From Sphingomonas canadensis (GTDB lineage Bacteria; Pseudomonadota; Alphaproteobacteria; Sphingomonadales; Sphingomonadaceae), in the NCBI RefSeq assembly GCF_026013525.1, contig NZ_JAPDRA010000010.1, positions 62,001 through 126,000 on the forward strand: 64,000 nt of DNA. Direction: 5' to 3'. The notes beneath the pieces are model-generated. The model was not told where the DNA came from. It made no database searches and worked only from the letters and a program-made list of their open reading frames with translations. Each line of letters begins with the position of its first letter. The stretch's first letter is position 1. Below, piece by piece: positions 19,629-31,238 of this stretch. The position numbers and the translations under genes were made by a program.

Positions 19629-20165
19629 TCAGCTTGCTGGCGGCAGATCGATCACAAAGCAATCGGGATGATGGAAATCGGGCTTCCCCGGCGGATGATG
19701 CAGCGCCCAATAGGATTTGGTACCGTCCGTCTCCTCGATCACGGCGGAGAGGGCGGCTTGCCAGACAGCCAAGTCGGCCATTTCCTCCGCGATGACGTTG
19801 ACGTGGAGTTCGAACAAGCCGGGCTCCGACCGCGGCGTTATCTGATGGTAGAACATCGCCGCCTCGCGCATCCCGCTGCGATATCCGTCGAAGCGGTAGG
19901 CCGCCCAGCGCGACGACGGCGCGAAGTTGAACTCTTGATAGCCGTCCTCGTCATGGAGCTTGGCAAACAGCTCGAAACAGGTGGTCTTCCATAGGCCGTC
20001 GCTACGTTGCGGGAGCGATGCTCCGGGCACCACCAGCCGGTCGATTCCGCCCCTGACCCGGTACCGGAGATCGATGCCGCCGAACGTCCGGGTGACGACC
20101 ACGGTAACCTCACTGATCGCTGAAGGACCGGTCGAAGGATGGGGTACCAGGCCAAAGCTGCTCAT
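19629..20165 (-). CDS. DOMON-like domain protein
   Basis: The 178-residue protein resembles the DOMON-like beta-sandwich group found with cell-wall genes: DGLWKTTCFELFAK, YQEFNFAPSSRWAAYRF, HVNVIAEEM and SYWALHHPPGKPDFHHPDCF. Such domains bind haem or sugars in other proteins. There is no signal peptide, so it is probably cytosolic. It is placed directly before the DUF1343 gene, suggesting a joint role on a cell-wall-derived ligand (inference). Confidence 0.7.
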   Translation of the reverse strand: MSSFGLVPHPSTGPSAISEVTVVVTRTFGGIDLRYRVRGGIDRLVVPGASLPQRSDGLWKTTCFELFAKLHDEDGYQEFNFAPSSRWAAYRFDGYRSGMREAAMFYHQITPRSEPGLFELHVNVIAEEMADLAVWQAALSAVIEETDGTKSYWALHHPPGKPDFHHPDCFVIDLPPAS

Positions 20166-20255
20166 CGGGCATCCTTATCCGCCCCGCTCACGCCAAGTCG
20201 AGCCGCTGGCGGCGCCGGACTTGGCCGCATTCACGTTCCCCCCTAAAGCCGCGCC

Positions 20256-21875
20256 ATGATCCGCCTCTCCGGCCTGTCCCTCCCGCTCGATCACCCTGCC
20301 GATGCCGTCGCGCCCGCGATCTGCCGGCGGCTGGGCATCGCGCCTGGGGAGCTGCGCGGCTTCACGCTGTTCAAGCGCGGCAACGATGCGCGGCGCCGGA
20401 ACGCGATCCAGCTCGTCTACACCTTCGATGTCGATGTGACGGACGAGGCCGCCGTCCTCGCGCGCCTCGCGAGCGACAAGGATGTGCGCGCCACCCCGGA
20501 CATGGCCTATCGCCCGCCGGTCCATGCGCCCGATGGCTGGCAGGGCAAGCGCCCGGTGGTGATCGGCGCCGGGCCGTGCGGCCTCTTCGCGGGCCTCATC
20601 CTTGCCCAGATGGGATTCCGCCCGATCATCCTCGATCGCGGCAAGATCGTGCGCGAACGCACCAAGGACACCTGGGGCCTGTGGCGCCGCGGCGTGCTGA
20701 ACCCGGACAGCAACGTCCAGTTCGGCGAGGGCGGCGCGGGCACCTTTTCCGACGGCAAGCTCTATTGCCGCGTCAAGGATCCCCGGTTCCTGGGCCGCAA
20801 GGTGCTGGAGGAATTCGTCCGCGCCGGCGCCCCCGACGACATATTGTGGGAGGCGCACCCGCACATCGGCACCTTCCGCCTCGTCACCATGGTGGAGAGC
20901 CTGCGCGAGACGATCCAGGGCCTGGGCGGCGAATATCGCTGGCAAACGCGCGTGGACGACATCGCGCTGGACCGCGCACCCGATGGCGGCATGCGCCTGC
21001 GCGGGCTGCACCTCCACGACGGCAGCTTCCTGGAGGCGGATCATGTGGTGCTGGCGGTGGGCCACAGCGCACGGCCGACGTTCGAGATGCTCCACCGCCG
21101 TGGCGTGCATATCGAGGCCAAGCCCTTCTCGATCGGCGTGCGGATCGAACATCCGCAAAGCTGGATCGATCGCGCCCAGTTCGGCGCCTGCGCCAGGCAT
21201 CCGGACCTGGGCGCCGCCGCCTATTCGCTGTCGCACCACTGCGCCAACGGCCGCACCGTCTACAGCTTCTGCATGTGCCCCGGCGGCCGCGTGGTGGCCG
21301 CCACCAGCGAGGAAGGCCGCGTCGTCACCAACGGCATGAGCCAGTACAGCCGCGCCGAGTTCAACGCCAATTCGGGGCTGGTCGTCGGCATCGATCCCGC
21401 GCGCGACTATCCCGATGGCCCGCTGGCCGGCATCGCGCTCCAGCGGCATTGGGAGGATCTGGCCTTCGTCGCAGGCGGCTCCAATTATTGGGCGCCGGGC
21501 CAGCGCGTCGGCGATCTGCTGGCGGGCCGCCCCTCCACCGCGCTGGGCGAGGTGATCCCCAGCTACAAGCCCGGCGTGACGATGACCGATCTGTCGTCCT
21601 GCCTGCCCGGTTTCGTGATCGAGGCGTTCCGCGAGGCGCTGCCCGTGTTCGGCCGCCGCATCGCCCGCTATGACGATCCGGATGCGGTGATGACCGGCGT
21701 GGAGACGCGCACCAGCTCGCCCATCCGCATCGCCCGCGGCGCCGATTTCCAGAGCGTCAACACCGCCGGCCTTTATCCCGGCGGGGAAGGCGCGGGCTAT
21801 GCTGGCGGCATCCTTTCCGCCGCGATCGACGGGATCAAGCTGGCCGAGGCGGTGGCGGCGGGAATGCTCCGCTGA
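20256..21875 (+). CDS. FAD-dependent oxidoreductase (NAD(P)/FAD dehydrogenase-like)
   Basis: The 539-residue flavoprotein has an N-terminal helper domain (about 1-90), the FAD-binding dinucleotide motif GAGPCGLFAGLILAQMG, a long central substrate region with NVQFGEGGAGTFSDGKL and CMCPGGRVVAA, and a final FAD contact GLYPGGEGAGYAGGI. This combination is typical of an uncharacterised conserved family annotated as FAD-dependent dehydrogenase. The substrate is unknown. It is divergent from the DOMON-like gene with a 90-base gap. Confidence 0.8.
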   Translation: MIRLSGLSLPLDHPADAVAPAICRRLGIAPGELRGFTLFKRGNDARRRNAIQLVYTFDVDVTDEAAVLARLASDKDVRATPDMAYRPPVHAPDGWQGKRPVVIGAGPCGLFAGLILAQMGFRPIILDRGKIVRERTKDTWGLWRRGVLNPDSNVQFGEGGAGTFSDGKLYCRVKDPRFLGRKVLEEFVRAGAPDDILWEAHPHIGTFRLVTMVESLRETIQGLGGEYRWQTRVDDIALDRAPDGGMRLRGLHLHDGSFLEADHVVLAVGHSARPTFEMLHRRGVHIEAKPFSIGVRIEHPQSWIDRAQFGACARHPDLGAAAYSLSHHCANGRTVYSFCMCPGGRVVAATSEEGRVVTNGMSQYSRAEFNANSGLVVGIDPARDYPDGPLAGIALQRHWEDLAFVAGGSNYWAPGQRVGDLLAGRPSTALGEVIPSYKPGVTMTDLSSCLPGFVIEAFREALPVFGRRIARYDDPDAVMTGVETRTSSPIRIARGADFQSVNTAGLYPGGEGAGYAGGILSAAIDGIKLAEAVAAGMLR

Positions 21876-21939
21876 AACCCGCGCCGCGCGGCCGTGAAAG
21901 GGCGGTTGCAATGGTTGCACCTGACTTCGCGGGCGGTAG

Positions 21940-23517
<1,578 letters not shown>

Positions 23518-23606
23518 CGTCGTCGGCCTTTGGCGGAACCGGAGCCATCCTGCCCGAACCTGCGGGGATGACGCGCGCCGCCGCCTCGGCTATGGCGCGC
23601 GCCACC

Positions 23607-24836
23607 ATGACCCAGTTCAAGTCCGATCTGCTCAACCTGCTCTCGTCGCGCGGCTACATCCATCAGGTGACCGACGCGGAGACGCTCGATTCCATCGCGA
23701 GCACCCAGGTCGTCCCGGGCTATATCGGCTTCGATGCCACCGCGCCCTCGCTCCATGTCGGTTCGATGGTCCAGATCATGCTGCTGCGCCGGCTCCAGCA
23801 GAGCGGGCACAAGCCGATCGTGGTGATGGGCGGCGGCACCACCAAGGTGGGCGATCCTTCGGGCAAGGACGAGAGCCGCAGGCTGCTCACCTCGGACGAC
23901 ATCAACGCCAACATCGCCTCGATCCGCCGCGTGTTCGAACGCTTCCTGACCTTCGGCGACGGCCCGACCGATGCGGTGATGGTCGACAACGCCGACTGGC
24001 TCGACAAGCTGGAGTACGTCCCCTTCCTGCGCGACGTGGGGCGCCACTTCACGATCAACCGGATGCTGACGTTCGATTCGGTCAAGCTGCGGCTTGAGCG
24101 CGAACAGCCGCTGACCTTCCTCGAATTCAACTACATGATCCTCCAGGCCTATGATTTCCTTGAGCTTTCGCGCCGCTTCGGCTGCCGGCTCCAGATGGGC
24201 GGATCGGATCAGTGGGGCAATATCGTCAACGGCATCGAGCTGACGCGCCGGATCGACGGCAAGGAGCTGTTCGGGGTCACCACCCCGCTGATCACCACCG
24301 CCGACGGCGCCAAGATGGGCAAGACCGCGGCGGGCGCGGTGTGGCTCAACCCCGATCAGCTCAGCGCCTATGATTACTGGCAGTTCTGGCGGAACACCGA
24401 CGATCGCGACGTCGGCCGCTTCCTGCGGCTGTTCACCGATCTGCCGCTCGACGAGATCGCCCGGCTGGAGGCGCTGGAGGGCGCCGAGATCAACGAGGCG
24501 AAGAAGATCCTGGCCAACGAGGCGACGCGCCTGTGCCGCGGCGACGATGCCGCCGCCGAAGCCGCCGAGACCGCGCGCAAGACCTTCGAAGAGGGCGCCG
24601 CGGGCGAGGCGTTGCCCAGCATGCCGGTTTCCGGCGGGATCGGGATCGTCGACGCGCTGATCGGCCTGGGCCTCTGCGCGTCGAAGGGCGAGGCGCGGCG
24701 GCTGATCCAGGGCGGCGGCGCGCGCGTCGATGGCGAAAAGGTGGCTGACGAAACATTTCGCATCGCCATGGCGGGCGCTGCGGTGCGTATTTCGGCGGGC
24801 CGCAAGCACCATGGATTGTTGACGCCAACCACGTAA
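23607..24836 (+). CDS. tyrS: Tyrosine--tRNA ligase
   Basis: Class I synthetase charging tRNA-Tyr. The HIGH-type motif reads HVGSM (near residue 50) and the KMSKS-type motif KMGKT, as in the TyrRS group with variant loops. MGGSDQWGN is the tyrosine pocket, and a C-terminal S4 RNA-binding domain ([17 protein letters not shown]) is present. About 409 residues from ATG 23607; in-frame ATGs at 23592 and 23568 are alternatives, and none has a clear ribosome binding site. It starts about 90 bases after the CoA-transferase. Confidence 0.94.
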   Translation: MTQFKSDLLNLLSSRGYIHQVTDAETLDSIASTQVVPGYIGFDATAPSLHVGSMVQIMLLRRLQQSGHKPIVVMGGGTTKVGDPSGKDESRRLLTSDDINANIASIRRVFERFLTFGDGPTDAVMVDNADWLDKLEYVPFLRDVGRHFTINRMLTFDSVKLRLEREQPLTFLEFNYMILQAYDFLELSRRFGCRLQMGGSDQWGNIVNGIELTRRIDGKELFGVTTPLITTADGAKMGKTAAGAVWLNPDQLSAYDYWQFWRNTDDRDVGRFLRLFTDLPLDEIARLEALEGAEINEAKKILANEATRLCRGDDAAAEAAETARKTFEEGAAGEALPSMPVSGGIGIVDALIGLGLCASKGEARRLIQGGGARVDGEKVADETFRIAMAGAAVRISAGRKHHGLLTPTT

Positions 24837-24944
24837 CATTGCGGAAGCCGCGATAAACGGCCGTTAATCAGCTTCATTGCATCCAGATTCACACGGGCCC
24901 GAATAGGACCGTTGGTGCAGCTCTGGGTGTGATTGGGGCATGGC

Positions 24945-25268
24945 GTGAGTTATTTGGGCAGCAACCTGGCTTATGCGGAAGTCCGTCGCGAAGGGCGCGA
25001 CGAAGTCCACCACCGCGCGCGGGCCTTCGGGCCGGATGCGCAGGCGCTTTCGCTGCTGGTGGTGAACATCTCGCCCCACGGGCTGATGGCGCGCTGCGAC
25101 ACCGTCTTCCAGCCCGGCGACCGTATCCGCGTGAACCTGCCCGTCGTCGGCACGCTCGCGGCCGAGGTGCGCTGGTCGCTGGGCGGCCGCATCGGCCTCC
25201 AGTTCGACGCCGCGATCGATCTCGCCAGCTATTACGAGCTGATCGCCCGGCTGATCCGCCAGCGCTGA
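24945..25268 (+). CDS. Single-domain PilZ protein
   Basis: About 107 residues, nearly all of it a PilZ domain: RxxxR (RREGR) and NxSxxG (NISPHG) are both present, so c-di-GMP binding is expected. The strand pattern ends in GRIGLQFDAAI. GTG at 24945 is chosen (GGGG 7 bases upstream); TTG at 24933 is possible. A stand-alone adaptor of this type usually links c-di-GMP to motility or surface polysaccharide; the partner is unknown. It converges with recG. Confidence 0.75.
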   Translation: MSYLGSNLAYAEVRREGRDEVHHRARAFGPDAQALSLLVVNISPHGLMARCDTVFQPGDRIRVNLPVVGTLAAEVRWSLGGRIGLQFDAAIDLASYYELIARLIRQR

Positions 25269-25272
25269 CCGT

Positions 25273-27336
25273 TCAGCCCGCGCGCAGCAGCCCTACCGCC
25301 GCGTCGCGCTCGAACAGGTACAGCGCCGTCCGCGCCGCCTGGCCGCGTTCGCCCTTCAGCCCGCCGTCGCGATCGATCAGCAGCCGCGCGTCGCCGTTCG
25401 CCACGGGCAGCAGCGCGCCCAGCACCTCCGGGCTCGCCAGCCGGAACTGCATCTCGCCCGATTGCCGCGTTCCCAGCAGCTCGCCCGCGCCGCGCAGCCG
25501 CAGGTCCTCCTCGGCGATACGGAACCCGTCGTTGGTGTCGCGCATCAGCGCCAGCCGCGCGCGGCTCGTCTCGCTCAGCGCGTTGCCGCGCAGCAGCAGG
25601 CAGATCGATCGCCCCCCGCCCCGCCCCACGCGCCCGCGGAGCTGGTGGAGCTGCGCCAGCCCGAAACGGTCCGCCGCCTCGATCACGATCAGCGTGGCGT
25701 TGGGCACGTCCACGCCCACCTCGATCACCGTCGTCGCCACCAGCACGCCAAGCTGCCCGGCGGAAAAGCGCGCCATCACCGCGTCTTTCTCCGGCCCTTT
25801 CATCCGGCCGTGGACCAGCCCGATCCGCTCGCCGAAGCGCATCCGCAGCGCCTCCGCCCGCGCCTCGGCGGCGGCAAGGTCGGTCTTCTCGCTCTCCTCC
25901 ACCAGCGGGCACACCCAATAGGCCTGGCCGCCGCCCGCCAGATGCCGCCCCAGCGCGTCCACCACCTCGCCCAGCCGGTCCTCGGAGACCACGCGGGTCT
26001 CCACCGGAGTGCGGCCCGGCGGCATCTCGTCGAGCTTGCTGACGTCCATCTCGCCATGGATCGCAAGCTGTAGCGTGCGCGGGATCGGCGTGGCGGTCAT
26101 CACCAGCAGGTGCGGCGGCCGTTCCGCCTTGGCCTGCAGCATCATCCGTTCGGCCACGCCGAAACGGTGCTGCTCGTCCACCACCGCCAGCCCCAGGTCG
26201 CGATAGGCCACGCCGTCCTGAAAGATCGCGTGGGTGCCGACCAATATGTCGATGGAGCCGTCCGCCAGACCCATCAGCGTCGCCTCCCGCGCGCGGCCCT
26301 TGTCGCGTCCGGTCAGCACCGCGATATTGACGTCCAGCCCTGAAAGAAGCCGCGTAAGTGTCTCATAATGCTGGCGGGCCAGGATCTCGGTGGGCGCCAG
26401 CATCGCCCCCTGCGCGCCCGCCTCCACCGCGATCAGCAGCGCCATCGCCGCCACCAGCGTCTTGCCCGATCCGACATCGCCCTGCAGCAGCCGCAGCATC
26501 GGCCGGCTCTGCGCCATGTCGCCCTCGATCTCGGCCACGGTGCGCGCCTGCGCGCCCGTCATCGCATAGGGCAGCTTCAGCCGTCCGCGCAGCCGCCCGT
26601 CGCCGGCCAGCGCCCTGCCCCGCTTCGATCGCGCCTCGCCGCGCACCAGCATCAGCGCCAGTTGCGTGGCGAACACCTCGTCATAGGCCAGCCGCTCGCG
26701 CGCCTTGGCGTCGGCCGGATCGGCATGGATGCGCGCCAGCGCCTCGCGCCACCCGGGCCAGCCGCGCTGCGCCTTCAGCCCCGGCTCGATCCATTCGGGC
26801 AGCTCCGGCGCGCGCGCCACGGCCTGCTCGGCGAGCGCGGCGATCCGCTTCGACGTGATGCCTTCGGAACAGGGATAGACCGCCTCGCGCCCCTGGTGCG
26901 CGGCGGCCTCTTCGGGCGGCAGCACATGATCCGGATGGACCATCTGCAGCTCCTGGCCATAGGTTTCCAGCTTGCCCGAAACCCAGCGCGGTTCGTTGAG
27001 TGGCAACAGCTTCTTCACCCAGGCGGAGCTGCCGCCGAAATAGACCAGGCTGACGTAATTGCCCTGCGCGTCCACCGCATGCACCCGCGCCGGCGCCCGC
27101 GCGCTGCCGCCCATGCGATAGTTCACCGGCGTCAGCACGATGCCGATCACCCGCCCCGCGTCGGCGGCGTCCAGCGTTTCGCGCGGGACACGGTCGATCC
27201 AGCCGCTCGGCAGGTGGAACGCCACGTCCACCGCGCGCTCCAGCCCCAGCCGCTCCAGCGGCTTGGCGAGCTGCGGGCCAACGCCCTTCAGCGCGGTCAC
27301 CTCGGCGAACAACGGGTTCAGGATATCGGGGCGCAT
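25273..27336 (-). CDS. recG: ATP-dependent DNA helicase RecG
   Basis: RecG remodels stalled replication forks and Holliday junctions. The 687-residue protein has an N-terminal wedge/OB domain (about 1-170), Walker A GDVGSGKTLVA, the DEQH box in VVDEQHRFG, TATPIPRTL (motif III), GRMKGPEKDAVM and the motif VI region QLRGRVGRGG, and ends in the RecG C-terminal segment. The ATG at 27336 gives the usual MRPDILNPLF start; the frame is open upstream. It is divergent from sdhE. Confidence 0.96.
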   Translation of the reverse strand: MRPDILNPLFAEVTALKGVGPQLAKPLERLGLERAVDVAFHLPSGWIDRVPRETLDAADAGRVIGIVLTPVNYRMGGSARAPARVHAVDAQGNYVSLVYFGGSSAWVKKLLPLNEPRWVSGKLETYGQELQMVHPDHVLPPEEAAAHQGREAVYPCSEGITSKRIAALAEQAVARAPELPEWIEPGLKAQRGWPGWREALARIHADPADAKARERLAYDEVFATQLALMLVRGEARSKRGRALAGDGRLRGRLKLPYAMTGAQARTVAEIEGDMAQSRPMLRLLQGDVGSGKTLVAAMALLIAVEAGAQGAMLAPTEILARQHYETLTRLLSGLDVNIAVLTGRDKGRAREATLMGLADGSIDILVGTHAIFQDGVAYRDLGLAVVDEQHRFGVAERMMLQAKAERPPHLLVMTATPIPRTLQLAIHGEMDVSKLDEMPPGRTPVETRVVSEDRLGEVVDALGRHLAGGGQAYWVCPLVEESEKTDLAAAEARAEALRMRFGERIGLVHGRMKGPEKDAVMARFSAGQLGVLVATTVIEVGVDVPNATLIVIEAADRFGLAQLHQLRGRVGRGGGRSICLLLRGNALSETSRARLALMRDTNDGFRIAEEDLRLRGAGELLGTRQSGEMQFRLASPEVLGALLPVANGDARLLIDRDGGLKGERGQAARTALYLFERDAAVGLLRAG

Positions 27337-27456
27337 CGTGCCGCAACGCCTAAAGGAAGCGGTGGCTTTCTCCAACCTGGCGGCCTATCTGCACGGCCAG
27401 ACCCATCAGCCGACGGCGCATTCCCGCGCTGCCGGCCAATCGCGCGTGGAACCGCC

Positions 27457-27723
27457 ATGGACAGAGATACCCGTATCAAGCGCCTGCGCTTCCGCGCCTG
27501 GCATCGCGGCACAAAGGAGGCCGACCTGTTCGTCGGCGGTTTCTTCGACGCGCACCACACCGGCTGGGACGACGCCCAGATCGACTGGTTCGAGGCGCTG
27601 ATGGAGGAGCAGGACGTGGACATCATGGCCTGGGCCATGGGCACCGCCGAAATCCCCGCGCGCTGGCAGGGGCCGATGATGGAAGCGCTCAAGCAGCTCA
27701 ATTTCGTGCCGATTTCCCGCTGA
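27457..27723 (+). CDS. sdhE: Succinate dehydrogenase assembly factor 2 (FAD assembly factor SdhE)
   Basis: A small (88 aa) YgfY/Sdh5-type protein that helps attach FAD covalently to the SdhA flavoprotein. The RGxxE region reads HRGTKEAD; AWAMGTAEIP is the second family block. It is flanked by recG (divergent) and mfd (38 bases downstream), an arrangement I recall from alphaproteobacteria. Confidence 0.9.
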   Translation: MDRDTRIKRLRFRAWHRGTKEADLFVGGFFDAHHTGWDDAQIDWFEALMEEQDVDIMAWAMGTAEIPARWQGPMMEALKQLNFVPISR

Positions 27724-27761
27724 TCCCGCAAGGCCCCTCCCCGGAACGGAGGGGCGAGAGA

Positions 27762-30700
27762 ATGAAGATGCCCGACCTCCAGACCCTCCTCGCCGCGCAA
27801 CGGCCCCTCACGCTGGCGGGCGTGCCTGCCGGATTCCTGCCGTGGCTGATGGCCGATCTGGCGCGTGCGGGGCGGCTGGCGGTCTATGTCGCGCCGGACG
27901 AGGCGGCGATGCGCGCGGTGGCGCAGACCGCGCCCTATTTCGCGCCCGAGCTGGAGGTGATCGCCTTCCCCTCCTGGGATTGCCTTCCCTATGACCGCGC
28001 CAGCCCCACGCTGCGCGTGATGGCGGAGCGGCTGGCCGCGCTCCACGCGCTCCAGGCGAAGACCGCCAGGCCCCGGCTGGTGGTCACCACCGTAAACGCC
28101 GCCACCCAGCGCACGCTCACCCCCTTCCGCGTCCGCCAGCTCGTCGCGCGGCTCGCCCCCGGCGAGCGGATCAGCCTGGAACGGCTGGGGGCGATGCTCC
28201 AGGCCAACGGCTATGTCCGCGTCGACACGGTGAACGACGCGGGCGAGTTCGCGGTGCGCGGCGGGCTGGTCGATCTGTTCCCCTCGGGCGCGGAACAGGC
28301 GCTGCGGCTCGATTTCTTCGGCGACGAGATCGAGACGGTGCGCACCTTCGATCCCGCCGACCAGCGCACCACGGGCCGCATCGACGGCTTCACGCTGCTC
28401 CCCGCCAGCGAGGCGCTGCTCGACGAGGAATCGATCCGCCGCTTCCGCACCCGCTATCGCGACATGTTCGGGGCCACCGCGACCGGCGATCCGCTGTATC
28501 AGGCGATCAGCGACGGGCGCCGCCTGGCCGGCATGGAACATTGGCTGCCGCTGTTCGAGGAACGGCTGGAAACGCTGTTCGATCATCTGCCCGCCGATGC
28601 GGTGATGGTCCGCGATCCGGGCGACATCGGCGCGGCCGAGGCGCGGTTCGAGGCGATCGCCGACTATCACGCCAATCGCGTGCGCGCCGCCAGCGCCGAT
28701 CCGGGGAGCTATCGCCCGCTGGAGCCCGCCACGCTCTATCTCTCGCGCGAGCAATGGGACGCGCGGCTGGCAGAGGCGCCCGCGCACCTCGCCACCGCCT
28801 TCCACGAGCCGGAGAGCAAGTCGGTCGTCGAGTTCAACGTCGACGGCCCCCGCGATTTCGCGCCCGAGCGCGCCGCGGGCAAGAACGTCTATGAGGCGGT
28901 GGTCGCGCACCTCGCCCGGCTGCGCCGCGACGGGCGCAAGCCGGTGCTCGCCAGCTATTCGATCGGCGCGCGCGAGCGGCTGAAGGGGCTGCTGGAGGAT
29001 CACGGCCTCACCGGCGCGGTGCCGGTCGAGGGGTGGCAGGAGGCACTGGGCGTCGCGCACGGCAACGTCGCGCTCGCGGTGCTGCCGCTCGATCACGGCT
29101 TCACCACGCCCGATGTCGCGGTGCTCACCGAACAGGACATGCTGGGCGATCGGCTGGTCCGGCGGGCCAGGCGCCGCAAGAACACCGATGCCTTCCTTCA
29201 GGAGCTGGCGACGCTCTCGCCCGGCGACCTGGTGGTCCATGTCGATCACGGCATCGGCCGCTACGAGGGGCTGACCCAGATCCCGGTGCAGAAGGCGCCG
29301 CACGATTGCGTCGCACTCACCTATCTGGGCGGCGACAAGCTCTACGTCCCCGTCGAGAACCTCGAGGTCCTCAGCCGCTACGGCTCCGCCGAAGAGGGCG
29401 CGCAGCTCGACAAGCTGGGCGGCGAGGCGTGGCAGCGGCGTAAGGCGCGGATGAAGGAGCGCATCCGCGAGATTGCCGGCGAGCTGATCGCCACCGCGGC
29501 CAAGCGCGCCACCCGCCCCGCCCCGGTCGCCGAGCCCGATCACGGCGGCTATCCCGCCTTCGTCGATCGCTTCCCCTATGAGGAGACCGAGGACCAGGAC
29601 CGCGCCATCGCCGATGTGCTGGAGGATCTGGCCGCCGGGCGGCCGATGGACCGGCTGGTGGTGGGCGACGTGGGCTTCGGCAAGACCGAGGTGGCGTTGC
29701 GTGCCGCCTTCGTCGCAGCGATGGCCGGGATGCAGGTAGCGGTGGTCTGCCCCACCACCCTGCTCGCCCGCCAGCATTTCCAGAATTTCCGCGATCGCTT
29801 CCAGGGCTTCCCGATCGAGATCGGCCGCCTGTCCCGCCTCGTCTCCGCCAACGAGGCGAAGGCGACCAAGGAGGGGCTGGCGGAAGGCCGCGTGGACGTC
29901 GTGGTCGGCACCCATGCCGTGCTGGCCAAGGGGATCGATTTCAAGCGGCTGGGCCTGGTCATCGTCGACGAGGAGCAGCGTTTCGGCGTGGTCCACAAGG
30001 AACGGCTGAAGGCGCTGAAGGCCGACGTCCACGTCCTCACCCTCACCGCCACGCCGATCCCGCGCACGCTGCAGATGGCGATGAGCGGGCTGCGCGAGCT
30101 TTCGGTGATCCAGACGCCGCCAGTCGATCGCCTGGCGGTGCGCACCTATGTGATGCCCTGGGACCCGGTGGTGCTGCGCGAGGCGCTGCTGCGCGAGCAT
30201 TACCGCGGCGGCCAGAGCTTCTTCGTCACCCCGCGCATCGCCGACCTGCCCGATATCGAGCAGTTCCTGCGCGATGAGGTGCCCGAGATCCGCTACGTCG
30301 TCGCCCATGGCCAGATGGCGCCCGGCGAGGTGGAAGAGCGGATGTCGGCCTTCTACGACAAGAAGTATGAGGTGCTGGTCTCCACCACCATCGTCGAGAG
30401 CGGGCTCGACATCCCCAGCGCCAACACGATGATCATCAACCGCGCCGATCGCTTCGGCCTCGCCCAGCTCTATCAGCTCCGCGGGCGCGTGGGCCGGGCC
30501 AAGACGCGCGCCTATGCCTATCTAACCACCCCGCCCGAGCGGCTGATGACCGATGCGGCGCAGAAGCGGCTGCAGGTGCTGTCCGACCTCGAATCGCTGG
30601 GTGCGGGATTCCAGCTCGCCAGCCACGATCTGGATATCCGCGGCGCGGGCAACCTGCTGGGCGACGAGCAGTCCGGCCATATCAAGGAAGTCGGCTACGA

Positions 30701-31226
30701 GCTCTACCAGTCGATGCTGGAGGAGGCGATCCTGGAGGCGCGCGCCGGCGGCATCCGCGACGAGGCGCGCAGCCGCGATCTTTCGCCGCAGATCTCGGTC
30801 GATGCGCCGATCATGATCCCGGAGGATTATGTCCCCGACCTCGACCTGCGCATGGGGCTCTACCGCCGCCTCAACGAGCTGGAGGACCGCCAGGGGCTGG
30901 AGGCCTTCGCCGCCGAGATGATCGACCGTTTCGGCAAGCTGCCCGAGGCGACCGAGAACCTGATCGTGCTGATCGAAGCCAAGCTGAACGCCAAGCGCGC
31001 GAACATCGCCAAGCTGGACGTCGGCGCCAAGGGCGCGCTCGTCAACTTCCATGGCGACATGTTCCCCAACGTGCCCGGCCTGCTTTCGTACGTCGAGCGC
31101 CTCGCCGGCACCGCCCGGCTGCGCCCCGACATGAAGCTGGTGATCACCCGCGCCTGGGATAATCCCCGCGCCCGCCTCAATGGCGCGCTCCAGCTATCGC
31201 GCGGGCTGGCCAAGGCGGCGGAGTGA
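27762..31226 (+). CDS. mfd: Transcription-repair coupling factor Mfd
   Basis: Mfd removes RNA polymerase stalled at lesions and recruits UvrA. The 1154-residue protein has an N-terminal UvrB-homology region (about 1-350), a CarD-like RNA polymerase interaction domain (about 475-560, LSPGDLVVHVDHGIGRYEG), Walker A GDVGFGKTEVA (about 635), DEEQRFG, TATPIPRTLQMA, QLRGRVGRAK and the C-terminal TRCF domain. GGAGGGG precedes the ATG. Confidence 0.97.
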   Translation: MKMPDLQTLLAAQRPLTLAGVPAGFLPWLMADLARAGRLAVYVAPDEAAMRAVAQTAPYFAPELEVIAFPSWDCLPYDRASPTLRVMAERLAALHALQAKTARPRLVVTTVNAATQRTLTPFRVRQLVARLAPGERISLERLGAMLQANGYVRVDTVNDAGEFAVRGGLVDLFPSGAEQALRLDFFGDEIETVRTFDPADQRTTGRIDGFTLLPASEALLDEESIRRFRTRYRDMFGATATGDPLYQAISDGRRLAGMEHWLPLFEERLETLFDHLPADAVMVRDPGDIGAAEARFEAIADYHANRVRAASADPGSYRPLEPATLYLSREQWDARLAEAPAHLATAFHEPESKSVVEFNVDGPRDFAPERAAGKNVYEAVVAHLARLRRDGRKPVLASYSIGARERLKGLLEDHGLTGAVPVEGWQEALGVAHGNVALAVLPLDHGFTTPDVAVLTEQDMLGDRLVRRARRRKNTDAFLQELATLSPGDLVVHVDHGIGRYEGLTQIPVQKAPHDCVALTYLGGDKLYVPVENLEVLSRYGSAEEGAQLDKLGGEAWQRRKARMKERIREIAGELIATAAKRATRPAPVAEPDHGGYPAFVDRFPYEETEDQDRAIADVLEDLAAGRPMDRLVVGDVGFGKTEVALRAAFVAAMAGMQVAVVCPTTLLARQHFQNFRDRFQGFPIEIGRLSRLVSANEAKATKEGLAEGRVDVVVGTHAVLAKGIDFKRLGLVIVDEEQRFGVVHKERLKALKADVHVLTLTATPIPRTLQMAMSGLRELSVIQTPPVDRLAVRTYVMPWDPVVLREALLREHYRGGQSFFVTPRIADLPDIEQFLRDEVPEIRYVVAHGQMAPGEVEERMSAFYDKKYEVLVSTTIVESGLDIPSANTMIINRADRFGLAQLYQLRGRVGRAKTRAYAYLTTPPERLMTDAAQKRLQVLSDLESLGAGFQLASHDLDIRGAGNLLGDEQSGHIKEVGYELYQSMLEEAILEARAGGIRDEARSRDLSPQISVDAPIMIPEDYVPDLDLRMGLYRRLNELEDRQGLEAFAAEMIDRFGKLPEATENLIVLIEAKLNAKRANIAKLDVGAKGALVNFHGDMFPNVPGLLSYVERLAGTARLRPDMKLVITRAWDNPRARLNGALQLSRGLAKAAE

Positions 31227-31238
31227 TCGCGGCCGGGC

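Noticed and set aside
27318..30308. Long open frame (996 codons) on the minus strand across mfd
   Set aside because: It is antisense to a well-supported mfd gene; its His/Arg/Gly-rich composition is typical of shadow frames in GC-rich DNA.
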